The position numbers and the translations under genes were made by a program. The notes under the pieces were generated by a model. It did no database searches. It saw only the letters and a program-made list of their open reading frames with translations, and was not told where the DNA came from. 7,430 nucleotides of DNA, from NCBI GenBank assembly GCA_030627225.1, contig DAOUSM010000039.1, positions 1-7,430 on the forward strand, in the 5' to 3' direction. Positions 4,722 through 7,430 of the stretch are shown here, piece after piece (the stretch's first letter is position 1; each line of letters begins with the position of its first letter). The DNA comes from Candidatus Bathyarchaeota archaeon (GTDB lineage Archaea; Thermoproteota; Bathyarchaeia; Bathyarchaeales; Bathycorpusculaceae).

Positions 4722-4927
4722 TTTATGGAACGACATTATGTAACGCCATTCTACTAGCGAGCACAAAAATCTAATAAAAATCGAATGGAAAACAACCTGC
4801 TCCTTCATACGAGTTTATTGGAATTGTTATGGGCATTTGAAGTTTGCATCATTGACTGTTTGTGCTGTTTGACTAAGGCTTATGAATGTTCCCACCTAAT
4901 CATTCCCTAAAACTCTTATCACCGATG

Positions 4928-4935
4928 CTTATAAG
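4928..4935 (+). promoter_or_regulatory. TATA box for the uracil-DNA glycosylase
   Basis: CTTATAAG is centred about 41 bases before the TTG at 4973, predicting an RNA start near 4958. The upstream ATGs at 4886 and 4925 would lie before or in the box, so they could not be translated from this promoter. This is the main reason for choosing the later start. Confidence 0.5.
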
Positions 4936-4957
4936 CGTAAAAATAACAGAAATCTGT

Positions 4958-4962
4958 GAGGG
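4958..4962 (+). promoter_or_regulatory. Ribosome binding site GAGGG supporting the TTG start at 4973
   Basis: GAGGG within GTGAGGGA stands ten bases before TTG 4973. No purine-rich site precedes the ATGs at 4886 or 4925. If transcription starts near 4958 the site would be at the very 5' end of the message, as also seen for the micropeptide. Confidence 0.45.
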
Positions 4963-4972
4963 ACGACGTTTC

Positions 4973-5566
4973 TTGTCTAAGAGAGCGCTTTTAGACGCTG
5001 TTGCTGCTGAAATCCTAGCCTGCCGCAAATGCCCGCTTTGGAAAACCCGTAAAAACGCTGTTCCGGGCGAAGGCAGTCCAAACAGCCAAATCGTATTTAT
5101 TGGAGAAGCACCTGGCTACTGGGAAGACATCAAGGGAAAACCATTCGTAGGAGCTGCTGGAAAATTCCTCGACACGCTACTGTCTGAAATTGGATTTTCA
5201 AGACAAACAGTTTTCATAGGCAATATCCTAAAGTGTAGACCTCCAAAAAACCGTGAACCGTTACCGAACGAAATTCAAAAATGCACACCATACTTGGACA
5301 GCCAAATCCGAATTATTCAACCAAAGTTTATTGTTACTCTTGGAAACTACTCAACAGCCTACATCTTCTCTAAAGCCGCTTTACCATTCAACGGAATAAC
5401 CCAAGCTCACGGAAAATTCTACGAAGCGTCTGTTTTGGGCATGCGAGTAGCAATCTTTCCAACTTTTCATCCAGCCGCATCGCTCTACAGTGCAAGATAC
5501 AAAGGACAGCTGATTCGCGATTTCCACACACTAAAACATGAACTCGTAGAAAAAGGGCTTGTTTAA
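4973..5566 (+). CDS. Family 4 (type IV) uracil-DNA glycosylase, iron-sulfur
   Basis: The enzyme removes uracil (mostly deaminated cytosine) from DNA, the first step of base excision repair. With the TTG start it has 197 residues, the normal size. The four 4Fe-4S cysteines are at C17 and C20 (CRKCPLW) and C88 and C104 (ILKCRPP and QKCTPY); the C-x2-C then C-x15-C spacing is that of the family. The uracil-pocket motif GEAPG is at 44-48, followed by KPFVGAAGKFLD (55-66), where many relatives have FVGRAG. The leaving-group loop motif HPAA is at 166-169, and NILKCRPP supplies a further conserved block. A TTG start puts the first Cys at residue 17, as is usual. Starting at ATG 4886 or 4925 would add 29 or 16 residues outside the family. 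The gene converges on DUF72, and the two share four bases at their stops. Confidence 0.92.
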   Translation: MSKRALLDAVAAEILACRKCPLWKTRKNAVPGEGSPNSQIVFIGEAPGYWEDIKGKPFVGAAGKFLDTLLSEIGFSRQTVFIGNILKCRPPKNREPLPNEIQKCTPYLDSQIRIIQPKFIVTLGNYSTAYIFSKAALPFNGITQAHGKFYEASVLGMRVAIFPTFHPAASLYSARYKGQLIRDFHTLKHELVEKGLV

Positions 5567-6480
5567 TCACTTATCTTCTTAGTAGCCTCTATCTCATTAA
5601 GCAACTCTTCTGCGTTCCTGTATGTTTTAGCTGGTAAATTAGCCAGAACGGTACCAAGCCTAACCTGTTTTCCCTCTTCAACCTCCACAAGCCGCCACCC
5701 AAGCTTTTTGATTAACATGATTTTTGAAATTGGATACCGCGTCCTTTCCACAACGCTTCTAATAGAAGCTAAACCCGTTGAACCAGTAATCTTCGGAAAA
5801 ACTCCCTTTGACAAGTATTCCATGAAGCGCACTCCATCCATAAACATTGAAAGGTTGTTAAATAGAACGTAAACCTCTTTCCCTTCCCCTTCGTACGGAC
5901 TGATTAACTCCTTCAACTTTTGCAGTTCAGAATCACTGTATTGATAATAATACATTCGTTCACCTAAACCGTGAAGCCTAAAATAAGCAACATCACTAGT
6001 GTAAGCTGGCAAAACTCTAAATGGGTCAGTGACGTGCACAGCATCCAACTTCTCCAAAACTTCCCCAAGCCTTTTGCGAACCTCAGCAGTCTCCCACGCA
6101 GATCCACGGGTCTCCCAAATCAAAACCAAACCTTCACGGTCCACAGTCCCAAAAAACTTCTCAGCATCCCCAAGCCTATCAGGTCTAAAAGAACCCGGCG
6201 TTTGAACAAGCAATATTCTCGAGTTTAGAGTCTTGCATATCCACTTCATACGCTCAAAAGCCTCAAGACTTGATTCTTCAACTTTCAGTTTCGACTTATG
6301 ACTTATGTCCTGATGCGCCTTAACCGTAAACTCAAAACTTTCAGGAGCCTTTTCACGCCAACCCTTGACCGTTTTCTCCTGCGGGTACTGGTAAAAAGTG
6401 CTGTTTAGCTCTACCAAGCTGAAGTTTTCGAAATATTTCTTCATGGATGTTGGAAAACCACAACACCCAACCCTAATCAT
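5563..6480 (-). CDS. DUF72 (YecE-like) protein with an apparent DUF2795-like C-terminal domain
   Basis: Residues 1 to about 235 form the DUF72 TIM-barrel-like domain. Hallmarks are IRVGCCGFP (2-10), ELNSTFYQYP (24-33), W(E)TRGSAW (122-129), YFRLHG (166-171) and YVLFNN (204-209). The function of DUF72 is not established. Residues about 239-297 look like a separate small domain: VVERTRYPISKIMLIKKLGW, then LGTVLANLPAKTYRNAEELL, matching the DUF2795 pattern (YP...L...LP...Y.....L). I chose the second of two adjacent ATGs (6480) because GGCGG stands five bases before it and because family members start M-I-R-V-G. The first ATG (6483) or GTG (6498) would add 1 or 6 residues. The 54-base gap after the transporter gene on the same strand permits an operon. 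The stop overlaps that of the glycosylase. Confidence 0.88.
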   Translation of the reverse strand: MIRVGCCGFPTSMKKYFENFSLVELNSTFYQYPQEKTVKGWREKAPESFEFTVKAHQDISHKSKLKVEESSLEAFERMKWICKTLNSRILLVQTPGSFRPDRLGDAEKFFGTVDREGLVLIWETRGSAWETAEVRKRLGEVLEKLDAVHVTDPFRVLPAYTSDVAYFRLHGLGERMYYYQYSDSELQKLKELISPYEGEGKEVYVLFNNLSMFMDGVRFMEYLSKGVFPKITGSTGLASIRSVVERTRYPISKIMLIKKLGWRLVEVEEGKQVRLGTVLANLPAKTYRNAEELLNEIEATKKISD

Positions 6481-6534
6481 CATAACCGCCTTACACACTT
6501 CTAACTTTCTTCTATCGTTACATAACCTTTCGCT

Positions 6535-7430
6535 TTAAAATATGAAAATCAGAAAAACTCCAACAACAACCAATATCGACCCTGCAACATTCTTTGCTGT
6601 AACCCGTTCACGCAGAAAAACTATTCCAGATACTGTTGCAAAAAGCGGCGTTGTCGAAGAAATTGGAACAGCCTGCGATTCCGAGGTGTAGAGAAAACTG
6701 TAGGTTAAGAGAAACCATCCAAAGGCTAATGCTACAATGCCGCCGAAAACGAGAGCAGCCAATGTCTTTCTATGCGTTTTCAGAAAACTGAACTCTCTAT
6801 CGGTTATCGGAGCTGAAGCTAACAGAAAAACCGCGACTGCTGCCACTCTAATGGTGTTGATGGCTAAAGCTGTGTCTAAGGCGCCTTTTTCTGGAATTTT
6901 CACAGCCATGTTAATCATTGTTATGCTTACAGCCCATATTATTGCAGTTGCCAAAGCATAAGCCACGCCTTTAACCAAAACTTTCTTTTGCGGTTCGCTT
7001 GTGCTTTCTTCTTCTCGGCTGAGAAGCCACACTCCAAAAACTATTACAACGGTGCCGAAAACCACATAAAAAGTGACAGCTTCTCCTTGTAAGAAAACCG
7101 CAAACAAAAGGTTGAACAACGGATATATGCATGTTATCGGAACGGCTCGCGCCACCCCTACAAGCTTCAAACTTACCATATACAACGTATCGCCTAAGCC
7201 CAAACCAATTATTCCGCTTATGCCTGCAAGAACAACAGCATACAATGGTAAATCCATCAAAACTCCAAATTTACCCATAACCACCAAACAAAAAACCAAA
7301 ACTACACTCGTGCACACGCAACGCACAATGTTTGCTGAAATAGGCTTCGCCCTTAACAGCACTTCTTTATATAGTACCGCGGATACTGTCCAGCAAATCG
7401 CAGCACCTAAAGCCGCCAATTCCCCTATCA
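6535..7430 (-). CDS. EamA/DMT superfamily transporter (start just outside the window)
   Basis: The protein has about ten hydrophobic helices in two EamA repeats. The first covers roughly the first 135 visible residues and contains the helix LPLYAVVLAGISGIIGLGLG and the conserved VPITCIYPLFNLLFAVFLQGE. The second begins after a charged loop (REEESTSEPQKK) and contains the matching VPISSTTPLFATVSGIVFLRE. The repeats are the family's inverted half-transporters in the membrane. Substrates of this family are small metabolites; the particular one cannot be inferred. Upstream of the first in-frame TTG (7419) the frame continues as ATA GGG GAA preceded by TG at 7430-7429, so an ATG start with its A at 7431 is likely and would give the usual M-I-G-E-L-A-A-L-G-A-A start. 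The gene is thus complete but for one base. DUF72 follows 54 bases downstream. Confidence 0.88.
   Translation of the reverse strand, partial: IGELAALGAAICWTVSAVLYKEVLLRAKPISANIVRCVCTSVVLVFCLVVMGKFGVLMDLPLYAVVLAGISGIIGLGLGDTLYMVSLKLVGVARAVPITCIYPLFNLLFAVFLQGEAVTFYVVFGTVVIVFGVWLLSREEESTSEPQKKVLVKGVAYALATAIIWAVSITMINMAVKIPEKGALDTALAINTIRVAAVAVFLLASAPITDREFSFLKTHRKTLAALVFGGIVALAFGWFLLTYSFLYTSESQAVPISSTTPLFATVSGIVFLRERVTAKNVAGSILVVVGVFLIFIF

Larger units (their letters stand above)
4621..4972. other. Divergent intergenic region between GH4 and uracil-DNA glycosylase
   Basis: This 352-base spacer holds control signals in both directions and no gene that I can support. Toward GH4 (minus) there are a ribosome site (4632-4627), a 10-base palindrome (4650-4659) and a TATA-like CTATAAAG (4721-4714). 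Toward the glycosylase (plus) there are CTTATAAG at 4928 and a GAGGG ribosome site at 4958. The middle (about 4730-4920) shows nothing that I can name. Confidence 0.5.

Noticed and set aside
4836..4860. C/D box guide RNA (AATGATGC on the minus strand)
   Set aside because: No matching D box (CTGA) at a proper distance and no terminal stem.
6481..6498. GTG 6498 or ATG 6483 as the DUF72 start
   Set aside because: The ribosome site GGCGG lies between them and ATG 6480, too close to 6483 and downstream of 6498.
7417..7419. TTG 7419 as the transporter start
   Set aside because: The frame is open to the window edge and the preceding codons give the usual EamA N-terminus with an ATG one base outside.

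Overview
The window looks like a piece of an archaeal chromosome. Promoter-like boxes of archaeal TATA type (for example TTTATCTT, CTTATAAG) lie 20-50 bases before several genes. Shine-Dalgarno sites are mixed with weak or absent ones, GTG and TTG starts seem to be used, oligo-T runs follow genes, and the protein families are common in archaea (CDP-alcohol phosphatidyltransferase, DUF1805, DUF4258/DUF2283 pair, family 4 uracil-DNA glycosylase, DUF72). A Bathyarchaeia-like member of Thermoproteota would fit, but that is an inference from style and gene content, not a proof.

Layout. Bases 1-135 (minus) hold the first 45 codons of a CDP-alcohol phosphatidyltransferase. A divergent spacer leads to an unrecognised 272-residue protein (398-1216, plus) that appears to contain two Cas2/ChrB-like ferredoxin folds and a basic helical tail. 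Next comes a tiny gene (1369-1428) with a perfect Shine-Dalgarno and a peptide made almost only of glutamate. A DUF1805 gene (1576-1869) follows, with strong oligo-T terminators. A two-gene toxin-antitoxin-like pair, DUF4258 then DUF2283 (2065-2545), overlaps by 11 bases.

Bases 2546-3261 hold no intact gene. They carry a broken copy of the last 23 codons of DUF1805 (2604-2675), members of a dispersed repeat built around TATCGTTTTT, an imperfect palindrome, and two open frames that look like gene debris. The same repeat also follows the intact DUF1805 gene, so a block (DUF1805 tail plus repeat) occurs on both sides of the toxin-antitoxin pair.

The right half holds housekeeping and accessory metabolism. 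There is a GH4 glycosidase with the CHGH motif of alpha-galacturonidases (3262-4620, minus), then a 352-base divergent spacer, then a family 4 uracil-DNA glycosylase (4973-5566, plus). This converges on a DUF72 protein with an apparent DUF2795-like C-terminal domain (5563-6480, minus); the two share a TTAA at their stops. Last is a ten-helix EamA/DMT transporter (6535 to the window end, minus) whose start codon appears to lie one base outside the window.

The genes do not form one pathway. The part most likely to hold something undescribed is 1324-3200: the glutamate micropeptide, the DUF1805 duplication that brackets a toxin-antitoxin pair, and the repeat family. Strand composition also changes: the plus strand is G/T-rich on the left and A/C-rich on the right, whatever the gene direction.
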